Assembly: GCA_015350385.1 (NCBI GenBank)
Contig: WNKI01000001.1
Location: 3,763,965 to 3,827,964 of the forward strand
Direction: 5' to 3'
Origin: Aculops lycopersici
Taxonomy: Eukaryota > Arthropoda > Arachnida > Trombidiformes > Eriophyidae
DNA length: 64,000 nucleotides
Made by a program: the position numbers and the translations under genes. Under the pieces are notes generated by a model that was not told the DNA's origin, did not search any database, and saw only the letters and a program-made list of their open reading frames with translations. Positions 23,801 through 36,900 of this stretch are shown here, one piece after another. Positions within the stretch are counted from its first letter, which is position 1. Every line of letters starts with the position of its first letter.

Positions 23801-26800
23801 GAAGTTACGTAAGTTTGTTGTTGTTGGCGCTGTTGCTACTTCATTGGTTGCCAGCGGGAGAAAAAGTTTGCTTGTCCTCCACTTGTTCAGTGAACTAAAC
23901 GAGTGGAAAATTTACAAGAAAGACAAGATAAGAGCGACTGGCTATCCTATTGCTCATGATGTCCATTAGGTATAATGGACATCAAGTTTAGCAACGCAGC
24001 AAGCAATGGCACCATTTTGAGGGAAACATTGCATTAGACAGCAACACTGGCAGTTGTAAACTGCCAGTAGCTAGCAACTAAGTCGAGAAAAATTAGCCGC
24101 CACCCGAGCCACCAAAGAAACCAACCTCGAGTCCTGCAGATTTCTCTCCTCTTCATTAAACTGCAGACATCTGGTTTGGTCTGATTCTAACTCTCTTCTC
24201 GGCTGACCAACGAAGTGAGGACTCGCGAGTCTAATAAATAATATTTATTACTTTTCACTCCACAACTACATAAGCTGAGCTAGCGGTTATCTGTCTCTCC
24301 ATATCCATCTTTCTCTTTTCCTCCTTGTTGTTTCCTCAGAAAAACGCAGAGCAACGTTACGAAACGAATGCAATGAGCCTCGGCTGTTTTTCAAAAGACC
24401 GAGCAACCAGTTTATGTTGCTCTGTTGTATTGTGTTGTTTTTGTTGTTTTGTTGGTCTTTCAAGCAGACAAAACGTAAACGAAAGAGAAAAGAGCAACGA
24501 GGAGGTGAGCCACTGACCAAAATAAATCTCTCGTGCTGGCCAGTTGAATCCCGAGGGATTCTTTTCCTAAAGTCGAAAACCAAGAGAGCAACTGACTAAC
24601 TAACCAACTGGCGCCTACAAGAGTGAATCGCTCACTAGTTGGTCTCAAAAGTTTTTCCCTCCTCCTGGTAACTCTTTCTTCCTCTTCGCCAACTTCTGCC
24701 AATTTATCGCGCAGCCAAGCAACCAAATCTAGATGGAGAATAGGAGCTCAGGCTTGAAGAGGCAGCGATATGAGGAGGTTCCCATTGGGATGGGAACCCC
24801 CTCAACTGGCTTTTAGTCAGTTTGTCGATTGAGCTAGCCAACCAGTCGGTCGGTCATTTAGTCAGCAGTCACTAGGGTCTTTCCCCATCTCTTTTTTCAA
24901 ATTGTAGCCAAAACTAGACAAGTCAGGACAAGAGGAAGATAAAAGTGTTTTGTTTGTCGCCTCCAAATCTGAGGGAATCAGAGCCGGATTCCGAATCAGA
25001 AGCCGAATAAATGTTTGCCGCCGCAGAGAGAGGACGAGTGAGTTTTCGACTGACCGGAAGTCGCCAATTTGCACTCCAATGAACCGAATCTCGACGGAAC
25101 TCGTGGGTCTGGTTGCTGTTAGTTGTTGTGGCGGCATTCCTATAAGCTGGCGAGCAAAGAGTGTCCAAGTGAGCAAACAAAGAGTAAGAAGAGGGAGAAG
25201 CGAGAGGAGATAAGAGGGACAGAGGACTTTGGATAAGAAGAATGCGCCAGAAGCTGGCACTTGAATCCTTACTTATTGCACTCACCAACCAAAGTCCTGC
25301 TCTACGGATCCAAGGAGAATGGAACCAACTCAGTGGGAGAGAGAAGATGCAGCCAAGTGGGCGACACCCACGCTCACAAACTTCGAGTGGATTCCTCTCC
25401 TTCCCTCCCCCTTCGCCCAGAGCAAAGCAGTTTTAGTCTTAAGCAATCTCTCTATTCAACAGCGTTCCCCTCTCTAGAATTGATTCATTATTTGGTCGGT
25501 GGTGGCCAAGTTGGCAAGTTGCTATTGCGGTCTCTTGGCTTGACCCTAGCAAGTTGTCTCCGCCGCCTTCGCCGCGGCCACTGGAGTCTAGTGTTGATAG
25601 GCGTACACTTGGCCCTTCTCTTGTGCTAGAGAGACGAATGGAGACAAGAAAGGAGAAGTTTGAATAAATCGCGTATGCAGCGAGTCGCTGGTCGCTATGC
25701 GGCCCTCGCTCGCTTGCTAACTCGCACATAGGCTTCTTTTAGCAACCGAAACATACACACACATCGAAACTTAACGAGAAGCACCATTAATCAGCGATCC
25801 AGCGAGAGCCTTTAGCTCAATGAAATAGTCATTGGAGTTTGCTGATGACGAGCCGAAAGTTTGCTGGATTGCTGGTGGGCAGTGAGAAATTGTCGCGGTT
25901 TCAAGCCTCTCGCTTCTTGTGGTGATTGTCGTTGATGTTGCCGTTGCTACCACTTCGGCTCGAGGAATCCATTCATTTCAATCCGCCGACTGGACATAAC
26001 AGCAACGACGACAACGACGACAGCGACAGAGACCACGACGATGAAACTGCTGAAAGTAAAAGAGGGGATGACGAAACGATACAACAATCGAGTGTCCGTT
26101 GAACAAGCCGACGACAAGCAGGCCAAAGTTGCATTTAATTGTATCCACCGACTCGATTGTCGTTGTTATGTAGCATTTTATATGTAATTCCCATTGCATT
26201 GCGTCCCTCTCCTTCCCCTCTCTCTCTCTCNNNNNNNNNNNNNNNNNNNNTCTCTCTCTCTCTCTCTCTCTTGTTAAGGGATGTGTGTGTTAATGCGAAC
26301 CCACTGTGTGCGGTTTCGGGCATAGACACGCCCACGGGCATGTTACATTTGCGCGGTAACAATCCCGTTGAGTTATGTGTGTAGCGCGTATATAAAACTG
26401 TGTGCAACTTACAATAAAAGTACAGTTCAATTCGATATCCCAATGTGTAATGTTAATATGGTAGCAGGGAAATTAACGTAAAAAGATCGAGTTTGAACCA
26501 AAGATAGAGAGTTAAGATTTTCAAATCAGAGGGAGGAAATAAGGGATAGATTTGAAAATGAATGATAAGCAAGATTTCAAGTTGTTAAGGTTGCAAAAGG
26601 ACAATTATGTCGTATGGAAATGGCAGTTCAAGAACATACTGCGTGCCAAAGGAATTGAGAAAGTACTGGATGGTGGCGACGAGAATCCGCAAACAGATGC
26701 ACAAGCTCTCGCAATGTTAGGCTCTTCTTTAGATGAAGAGAATATGCTGAAGATAATCAATTGCACCACGTTTACCGAAGCATGGAAGACAATCGAAGTT

Positions 26801-29800
26801 TGTTTTGAGAACAAAACGACGTACGAGCCACAAAACCTGTTTCGTCGTTTGAACGGTTACAAAATAAACTCGGCAAGTGAAGTCAGTCAAGGAATAAGCG
26901 AGCTAAAAGGGATAGTGGCACAACTGAAGAATTTAAATGAAGATGTCTCGGATAATAACTTGATAGGCGCAATTTTATCAGCATTACCGAGCTCATTTGA
27001 TATTTTCGTAACGGTTTGGAAGAACTCGGCAGATCAAAAGCTCGACAGTCTCGTAGCTAAATTGATTGCTGAAGCTACTGACCAAATCTCCAAGGAGTCG
27101 GTTGAAACAAAGGCGCTCGCAGCAAAAGGAGGAGCAAAGCGAGGCAACAACAACAACCGCAAAAACTTAGACAAGGACCAATGTCGTTATTGCAAGGAGA
27201 AGGGACACTGGATCAAAGATTGCAAGCAACTAAAGGAACCGTATGATCCAAATCGCAAGCGCAAGCCAAACAAGAATGACAAGAAACGCGAGGATGACAA
27301 TGATGAAGAATTTGCTTTCATGACCAAAGTGATCAACGTTAGGCTTCCGGAGGATGTGTGGGTGGCAGACAGTGGCTGTACTCATCACATGACGCCTTAC
27401 AAGTGGTTATTCTCTAGCTTCACAAGCTTGAGCAATACACCTCCAATTCAATTAGCAGATGACAGTTCATGCCTCGACGTACAAGGACAAGGAGAAGTAA
27501 TAACTAAGCAAGGTAAACTCAAAAATGTATTATATGTGCCAGGTTTGTCTCAAAATTTATTCTCTCTATCGTCAGCGTCAAGCAATGGAGTCGCTTATAG
27601 AAGTGACAAAAACAAGATAATCTTTGAATGTAAAGGAAAGGAAATATTTGTAGCTGTTTTGACCAACAAGTTGTATCTAATTAAGTTTGATATGAAGAAT
27701 CCATTGGCAGCTCAAGTAAAATCGGCAACTCTAAATGAGTGGCACTCCAGGTTTAATCATGTCTCACAGGACACAATCAAGTACATGCAAAAGAACAATG
27801 TTGTGGAGGGACTAAATATTGTATCGAACAAGAATGACAAATGTGAAGATTGTCAACTGAACAAATGCACAAGAGTTCATCATCCACAAAAGTCAACTCC
27901 AAGGGCAATCAAGGCAGGCAATATTTTGCATATTGACACGTCAGGTAAATCGAACGTCATAAGTATAGGTGGATCACAATATTTTGTTTTGTGTAAAGAT
28001 GAAGCGTCAGGCTACCGCCTCAATGCTTTCGTGACCACCAAGGATCAAATCGCAAACAAAGTTAAAATGTTTATTTCACAGGCAATGCTGGAAACAGGTA
28101 ATTTGGTGCTTAAAGTTGTGACCGATAACGGAAGTGAATTCGTCAATAATGACCTTAAGTTGTTCTTCGAACAAAGAGGAATTATACATGAAAAATCAGT
28201 CCCATATGTAGCTCAACAAAATGGCTACATAGAGCGCGAGATGAGAACTCACAAAGAAGCAGCCAAAACAATGTTGACGAACTCCAAATTGGACAAGAAC
28301 CTATGGGCAGAAGCGATCAATTGTGCAACATACACGTTGAATCGAATTGTGAATGAATCGAACAAACAAGCTACTCCATATGAATTGTGGTTTGGTACAA
28401 AGCCAAATGTCAAAAATTTGCGGTGTTTTGGGGAGTTAGCAATTGTCAAAAAGCAAGAAGGACAAGTCAAAGGTACGTGGGATGAGCGCGGAGAGATGGC
28501 AACATTTGTCGGTTATACGAACAAATTCAACACATACCGATTTCTCCAAAATGGCAAAATTATTATCGCTTGTGACGCAACATTTTTGAACAAGATGAAC
28601 AATGACGAACCAGTTGTTACTAATCGAATGGATAATTATATGTGGATTAGCAGCAATCCAATTATAAATGTGGAATCGAGTGTCGTAGGAGATGGAGGTA
28701 ATGTCAGCGATATGAATGAGGATTTCGGATCTGTATTTGACCAAAATAGTGCTAGTCTAAATATGGATCTAAGTGGACCAAGAAACTCAACGCCCGTTCC
28801 ACAAGAACCGGAACGAGAGCCAGTTGAGGTCCAACAACAACACCAATATCAAGTTGCTGAAGAAGTTGAGCAACCATTACCAGCCCAAGTCCAACAACCC
28901 GTTCAAGGATCAAGAATCAACCCCTATTTTAATACGGATGTTGACTACAGTTTTGCACTACAGCGACAAGACGGACACGACAGGATTCATTTAAGTGATT
29001 TGGAATATCGACCAAATGCAAATAATTGGATAAACAAAAGGACAGGCCGATTTGTTGCAAAGGATATGATTAGAACGATCAAAGAAAAAGTCACCCAGAA
29101 GGATCGAGGGGCTAACTTAGTTGTGGTATCAAGTCCAACTCGGGAGAACATACCAATACCAAGCAACTACAATGACGCTATGCAATCACCTCATCATCAA
29201 GGGTGGAAAAAGGCAATGGACGACGAAATGAAATCGTTGAATGATAATGAGGTCTATGAGGAAATACCAAGAGACCAGGTGAACAAAAAGATTGTAAGTT
29301 CCAAATGGGTTTTCGTGGTAAAGTATAAGAAAAATGGACAAGTCGACAAATACAAGGCGCGTGTAGTGGCACGAGGATTTTCACAGGTTTATGGCGTAGA
29401 TTATGAGGCAACCTATTGCTCAGTAGTTCAGGTGATGACTACAAGACTAATGTTGAGCTACGCCGCCAAAGAGAAGTTAAAAATCCGCCAATTCGATGTA
29501 AAAACCGCCTTTTTGAATGGCGATTTGAAAGAAGAAATCTTTATGGAGCCTCCTGAAGGCTATAGTAACCAAGACAAAGTTTGGAAACTTAAACGTTCAC
29601 TTTACGGATTGGAGCAATCCCCTAGGATGTGGAACGAGAAGTTTTCTTCGTTTATGAAAGAATTGGGATTTGCTATGAGTAACTACGATAACAGTGTTTT
29701 CTTCACCTTCAAACCACTGGTTATCTTAATAATTTATGTTGACGACGGTTTGGTTTTCGCACGAGAAAGCTCAACTATTGATGTAATAATGGAAAAGTTA

Positions 29801-30868
29801 CAGAACCAATTTGAGATACGTGAACTAGAAGTTAATGTGTATCGCGGCTTAGAAATTGAGTTACAAGAGGATGGAATCCTAGTTCACCAGTCGAACCAGG
29901 TCAAGAAAATTCTAGAGACATTTAAGATGTCAGATGCCAAGTCAGCCAAGAATCCATCTATCAAGTTAGATGAGCAAAACGAACAACCTTTGAGACCAGA
30001 AGTCCCATACAGGTCCGCTGTTGGAATGTTGCAATATGTGTCGGACTCGACCAGGCCGGATATTGCTTTCGCAGTAAACAAGCTAGCACGCAAAATGTCT
30101 AGTCCAACTGAAACAGATTGGAAGCTAGTCAAACATCTACTACGTTACTTGCGTGGCAACAGCCAAATGGGAATTAAATTTCAAAAGAATGGAGGGGGAA
30201 AGCTGGTTGGTTACAGTGATAGTGACTTCGCTGGAGACGCAACGAGTGCAAAGTCAACGACTGGCTTTGTCGTTTTGTTTAATGGTAGTCCGATTCACTG
30301 GAAAACACAACTACAGCGTCATGTTACCGTGTCATCAACCGAAGCAGAAGTGGTGGCACTTTGTTCACTCTCAAAGGAAATGTCATGGATTCGCCGCATG
30401 GCAATCGAGTTAAGGATCATGAAGGATGAGCCAGCTTTGATACTGTGTGACAACAAGAGCTCGCTCACTATCGTTGGATCGGAGCGTCTGGCTGGAAGGA
30501 CACGTCATCTCCGAGCGCAAAACGCTTATGTTTATGAACAAGTAGATTATGGTGAACTGATATTAGAGCATGTGAAGTCAGCTCATAATCTAGCAGATAT
30601 ACTAACAAAAACAGTGCAGACAGGATTATTTGAAAACAATCGCAATGTGTTACTGCAACATGTGGATTCGCATGAAGGGGGGATGTTAAGGGATGTGTGT
30701 GTTAATGCGAACCCACTGTGTGCGGTTTCGGGCATAGACACGCCCACGGGCATGTTACATTTGCGCGGTAACAATCCCGTTGAGTTATGTGTGTAGCGCG
30801 TATATAAAACTGTGTGCAACTTACAATAAAAGTACAGTTCAATTCGATATCCCAATGTGTAATGTTAA

Positions 30869-30926
<58 letters not shown>

Positions 30927-33900
30927 TCTCTTTGACCAACCGATGGGTTTTGGCTTGCTCTCTAGTAGAAATCTATCGGTGCAGTGGATAGCTTTCGTCG
31001 CAAATGAGTTTGCAGACTCGTTGTCGGTATGTCTCTCCGCCTCTCTCTCACTCTATTTTTCTGTTCATGTTGACTATCAACCGACCGACAGACCAGCCGA
31101 CTGATAGACCCAGCAGCCGACGAGACAGCAACACATTCATTAAGCAGGCGGCAACCGATCGGCTGTTTGGTTATTCGTCGTTCATTTGCTCGCTTGCTCT
31201 TTCGAGGGCTGGCTAGCTAGCTTACTATTTCGCATTAGAATCCTAGCGAATGGATTGTTTTCGTGTTGGCTTCCAGCAACATCAATGAAGATGTTGGTGT
31301 TGCTTCAGATTGAATGCTTTCCCCCTCTTTATTTGCAATCTTATTCTCGTTCCACTTTCTACTCTCCCTCTTCGCCCCTTGGTCACAGAAAACTAACCTG
31401 AATCTTATCCATCCCGCAAAACAAACCCTCGCTCCACAAAACAACCGAAACTCACACAGGACGGCCAATTTTAAACGAGTTCTCCTTTCCAGCTAATCTA
31501 GTTCAAGGTAAGTGGTTGAGTCTTGGGTTAACCAGCTGGCTAATAAGAGAAAAAGATAAGATGTAACAAGATGCAAAGTTCAGAGGCGTCTGGTTGCGAC
31601 AAGCTGGTTGTCGCCAAGTGAGCTGATGGCTCAGCGAAGATAAACTTTGCTGCCGAGATGCCAAAACCTAAAGCTCAAGTCTAAATCAAAAGCTGGATCC
31701 AATTCCAAATCCGAGACTAAGCGTGTGGATTTGGCGGCCGCTAACGAGCCATTTGGTTGACGGTGGGTTACTTTTCGCGACGTTTGGACGTGACGCTCAT
31801 TAGTCGTTTCGCGAGGATAGCATCATCCTCGTGGTGGTTGGCGCAGACGTGGTATATCTAGCTACCTAACTTCAGGTGGTGTCCAGCGGCGTGCGATGCT
31901 GCCGCTGCTGCTACTGCTACTTCCGTTAAGCTCACGGCTATCAAAGTTGAGTTGCCGGCCGCTGGGCGGGCAATTATTACGTCGCTAGCACGCGTCTGTT
32001 ATTTCGGTTCGCTCACTTAGCACGAGAGATTCATGGCGACCGGAAGCTGCAATAATAACTCACTCATCTAGTCTGCAGGTTGTTGTTGTCGTCGTCGTTG
32101 GCTTGTGTGTTGTTGCATAGATGGAAACTAACCAATGGGGGCCAACAATGACGACAAATCACGACCCCATATATCTGGCACTGAGACTATGACAATGGCA
32201 ATAACAACAACCACAAGATTATGACGCAACAGCGACAACCAGATGCCATTCGACTTCCGTCTCGTGTTGCCAGTGTCATTACCTGGCTTATTAACACCAG
32301 GCCACATTTCCAACAGGCGAGAGAGTGCAAAATGAAATTCCCAATGGAAATGGATCCGCTAGTTGGGCCAAACTTTAGCCTTTGCCCTGAGGGCAATTAA
32401 ACATTAAAGCTTTTAAACACACATGCACTGTTGAACGAGATACGAGCTCAGGAGAGTTCGGGATTTACGTTAGACCCAGTTTGAGTCAGAGGAGGCGTGG
32501 CACATGCCCGATATCCTTCCGATATATACCGTTGTAAGCGGTCAATCAACTAACAGTCGCAATGGTGGATTGTAAGAGTAGTATGGTAGTGCTGTTCAAA
32601 ACACACACACACTCAACTAACCTAATGCTAAAATCTCTCCCAACCTTTCGGAATTGTATCATTAACCAAAAATCCAAAACCATATTCAAAAGGCATGCGC
32701 TTCGTGCTGATGTGCCAGGTGCTCGACGGCGAGCCACCTGTTCGCATCCGCTGGTTCAAGGATCAGGTAGACCTAAGTGAGCAGCTCGCCGGTCAGTCGC
32801 GAATGGTTCAGTCGAGCCTCCAGTCGATGGACCCCTCGATGGCTACCGATCAGCAATTGGAGCTTCTGATGGGCAACGACGATCTCGGATCGAGTCTGTT
32901 GTTTAGACGCGTGCAGCAAGCTCACAGTGGCAACTACACATGCATGGCCACCAATCACCACGGCTCCAGCTCCTACTCATCGATAATGACTGTCAAAGGT
33001 AAGTTGTTTTATATGATACTTATATGTTGTGCTTTTATTTACGGATATGTACGGGAGATTTGGGGGTCGGCATTTTTGTAAACACTGCGACCCCCTCCTC
33101 GCTCCTGAGGAAATCCTACCATAATAATCATAACGCTCAAATGGGCGTTATGAAAGGCAAAAAGGCCAACGCGCGTTAGCAAGCAAGCACCCCCGAACGA
33201 CCACTTGACTGTATGCAATTGCAAAACTCGCTCAAAAGCTTCACAAGATTCCAATTCAACTCGAATTGCTTGCTGTTATTATTGCCGCATTATATGATGT
33301 TGCAACTGGCCACCAGTTGGGCAAATGATTTATCTGAAATTATGTGCCACTTTGCAAACAAGTGGGCGGCTCTCCACTGTTGCCGCGCTCCTCTCTCCTC
33401 TGCGTCTCGTTGAGGCGCCCTACATCGCGGGATTCGTTTGGTCGCATTACGTTGCCGTGAAATTGAAACAACAGCAACAAAAACCAGAAGGATTGGCGGA
33501 TGCAACGACGAGTTTGTCTTGCCGGGCGTCCATTAGCGAGGCCTAGCATCTACGGCAACTCTTTGCAATGGTATAAAATTCAATGTTGAGAGGATGAGAC
33601 GATCGCTACTGGCCGGCTAACTGTAAAACCTCCCCTTTCTCCTCTTGGTTGTCCTGCGATGAGACAGAACCTAAGCTATCATTATGTTTATGGTCATGTT
33701 GAAATTGAAACTTGCAATCCATTTCGGAGTAAATGCTAATGCCACTTCCGGCCGCAAATGCCTAAGTTTTGTCGAGCTTCCAGCTTCAGGAGATCATTTT
33801 TCAGTTTTGTGGCTGGAGAGAGGAGTGGAGTGTACGAAGCATAAAAGAAAGAAGACTAGCGAGGGAGGATTGCAATTAAGATTGATTCAGAGTGCCCGTT

Positions 33901-36900
33901 CCGCCCCTTTGACCGCCACGCCCACTCCCGACCCAAGTTCTCCTCGGCTAGCAGATTCCTGATTTGCGCACTAATTGATTTTTGTCTCTTTTTACTTCGT
34001 TACCATCAACCTTGATTAACAGTAATTTGAACCAACCAATCAACTAATACCTCCCACACCTCCGACAATTTCAATTGCTATTTCGTACAAATCAATGAAA
34101 AACAAACACAACAAAATAGTACCGCCCAAATGGAGAGTTGAACCTCAAGATCGGGAGTCGATAATAGGCGAACAGATAACCATTGACTGCCAGGCAACTG
34201 GGTAAGTTTACTGCATGTACTTTTTCGATATTTTAGATCTCGATTTGAAGAGGATTTTGCTCGAGGACTTTGTGCTCGCTCTCATCAAAAATATACAGTG
34301 AGCTACAAAGGAAACTCTCGCCTCTAAACTGGACACCCCTGCTGCGAGTCCATTTGCCTAGGCGCTCGGCATGCTAGTTGGCCACCGTTTAACTCTAAGC
34401 TTGAGGGTGCCATTAAGTTTCCCTGGCTGGCGGCCACTTGAGATGTGCAACAACCAGCAAGTGGCAGAGTGCTTGCTACTTCCGGTTGACGTATCGGCAA
34501 ACGGCTTCAGCTCCAACAGCAGCTATAGCAAGCAACTAACGACGGCGACAAGGACGAACTTGAGGGAACCGGAAGTTTTGGCGCTGGCGGTAGTTGCGAC
34601 AACGATGATTGACTCGTTTGGCTCTCTCTTCTTTAGGCGAGACTAGGAAAAAGGGAGACGAGTGCGGCAACAATACAACAGGAAACTTCTCAATTTTAGC
34701 CAAGTTAAACGCGAAAACTAGCTAGGGTTTTTTGGGGTGCGCTTTTGTGCGCACTGGGCGCAGAAATTCCAGAGGAGCCTTCCGTTTGCTAGCCTCAGCA
34801 TCATTTGCAGCGTGACAGTTGGACGGTCGATCGGCCAGCTAGCTGGTTGGTGGTGCACGACAACAAGGGGACGCCAAATTGAGCAGCAAGCGAGACGATG
34901 GAAGCTGGAGAGATTGGGCGACATTATTATCATTGACGGGCGCTCGATAAACTGTAACCAACGAATCGTCGCCATAGCTTTAGCGCGTCGCAAACTACAC
35001 AACAACGTCAATGGGACGGGCGACAAACGCGTCGCAATAGACAGCATAGTTGTTGTATAGCGACAACATCAACTCAAATGGTCGTTGTTGTTGCTGCTGC
35101 TCCATTGCTGTGACATTATTATGGTTGTGCTCTTTTGGCGACGGCGGCGGTGGTGGATAGCGGCACTCTTTTGCCGCATAGAGTTGCAGTGACGGGCAAT
35201 CATTACCATCGATTCCTCGGCCGACTGGCCTTTAGTTTGCCACAACGGACTTGGTGGGCGCCAAACGAGAGGAGACAAGCGGCCAGCGAGGGAGCGACAA
35301 GTCGCCGCTGAGCGTCACGTCGCGTCGCGTCGCGTTGGCCAGCCACTTGTCGCACCATGGACCAAGGCAGTCCTTAGCATCGAGGAAACGAGCATTCTAT
35401 GAGAGCGCAGCCAGCTCCAATGGCGAGAGAGAGGGAGAGAGAGGGAGAGAGAGAGAGGAAGCAGAAGCACAAGCGGAAGCGACTCACCCAATGAAGCGCG
35501 AACAAAGACAAATTCACACTTGATTGCGCCTGACTGCCTCTTTGCCGCCGCGGCGCCTCACTTTCTCCATCTCTCTCTCTTTTTCTTTGCTATATATATA
35601 TACGATGGCATCCGAGTAGAGAGATAAGTTTGCTGCTTGTCCCATTTGTCGCCAACTTCTCCTCAGTCGTCCCATTTTCGTCGCTTGCTGGCCAACCGGA
35701 AGTAACTCGGATCTCGGCCTTAAAGCAAACGTCTCAATAAGCGTTAATTATGGACGAGAGATGGGGCTCCGCTTTTGGCCCACTCTCAATTATGACAGCT
35801 GAAAATCTCTGATTCTCTATGCTGTTTTCTCGTTGTTCTTGGTAGGCGAAAAATGAGATGCCTGTTTTACTTTGCTCTGTAGAGGAGAAGAGAGATTGAG
35901 ATGTGCGATGATTCTAATGGCCAATAAAAGGGATATAAGATTTCAATTTCCTCAACCATTATCACGAGTAACAAATCTAATCAACAACATAAGCTAACCA
36001 ACAAAATCTCTTCTTCGTATAAATAAAAACAACCCGATAATTTATTTAGCAATCCAAATCCATTCATTAGATGGAAGTTTACCAGTAGCTCGATGGGATT
36101 GCCGCCTCCAGGTAACTCAAATGGCGGCATCGCTTCAGGTAAGTGGAGTGAGTGTTTCGTAGTTATACTTTTCTGCTGCTTGTCTACCTATTGGACACAA
36201 TAGGTAGACAAATCTAACAGCTGCCCCATCTTCAAGGGTAATGGTGAAAAATCGGCCCCAGAATTTGGGAGAGCTGACAAAGAAAAGGCGAAAGCCAGTT
36301 AGAGGGACTAAATGAAAGAGACACGAATCTCGGCTAAAGACTCGATAAGATTGGGAGTGCGGAAAATTGGATCAGTCGCGAGCTGCTCGGCGAGTCGCGA
36401 CACCTGAACTTTGGCCCCAAAGAGCGATAACTAGTGAGAGAGAGAGAGAGAGAGAGAGAAAGCTTACATTGGAGCCAAAGTAGGAGTTACCAAAGCCACT
36501 GGACTTAACCCTCGAAGACCCCTAAGACTCTACTTGAGTTGCCGCGCTGATGGCGCGACCATTAAAATAAATCCCCCCAAACCAAACTCGCCAATCGGGT
36601 TATTGGCTGGCTGGTCATTTTGGTCGCTAGGTGCTCGTTGGTGGCGTTGTCGTCGTTATGCAATCGACGGCCGCCACCATTGAGGGCAAGCAAAAAGTTT
36701 GCCCATTAAAGTGGCGCGCTACACACACACATTGGAGATCCGCTTAGTCTTTCGGTTAAGTTGCACCATTCGAGCCTCTGGCATCTTAGTGTCCACTTCC
36801 GGCCGACAACATGACTCAACGAGGCCAACTATTTCTCCGCTCACTTGCAACTTGCTGCGGGTAATGTATGTGTCGCCGTCACCGCCACGTTCATTGGTCT

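Larger units (their letters stand above)
20828..26271. other. First intron, part upstream of the copia element
   Basis: About 5.4 kb without recognisable exons. It contains perfect short-loop hairpins at 22898-22920, 23957-23984 and 24777-24798, several CCGGAAGT octamers, and a CT tract with a 20-N gap just before the retrotransposon. Confidence 0.45.
26272..30870 (+). mobile_element. Complete Ty1/copia LTR retrotransposon
   Basis: 4599 bp: two 187-bp LTRs that I read as identical, a primer binding site directly after the left LTR, one gag-pol frame, and a polypurine tract directly before the right LTR. The flanking pentamers are both TCTCT, consistent with a 5-bp target duplication, although the CT-repeat target makes this uninformative. 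LTRs begin TG and end TA instead of the canonical CA. Identical LTRs and an open frame indicate recent insertion. It sits in the sense orientation in the first intron proposed for the Dscam-like gene. Confidence 0.95.

Noticed and set aside
36071..36138. Using the ATTAG acceptor at 36069 for the Ig2 exon
   Set aside because: It keeps the frame but removes the segment between the Ig2 cysteine and Trp; the 36050 acceptor gives normal Ig spacing.
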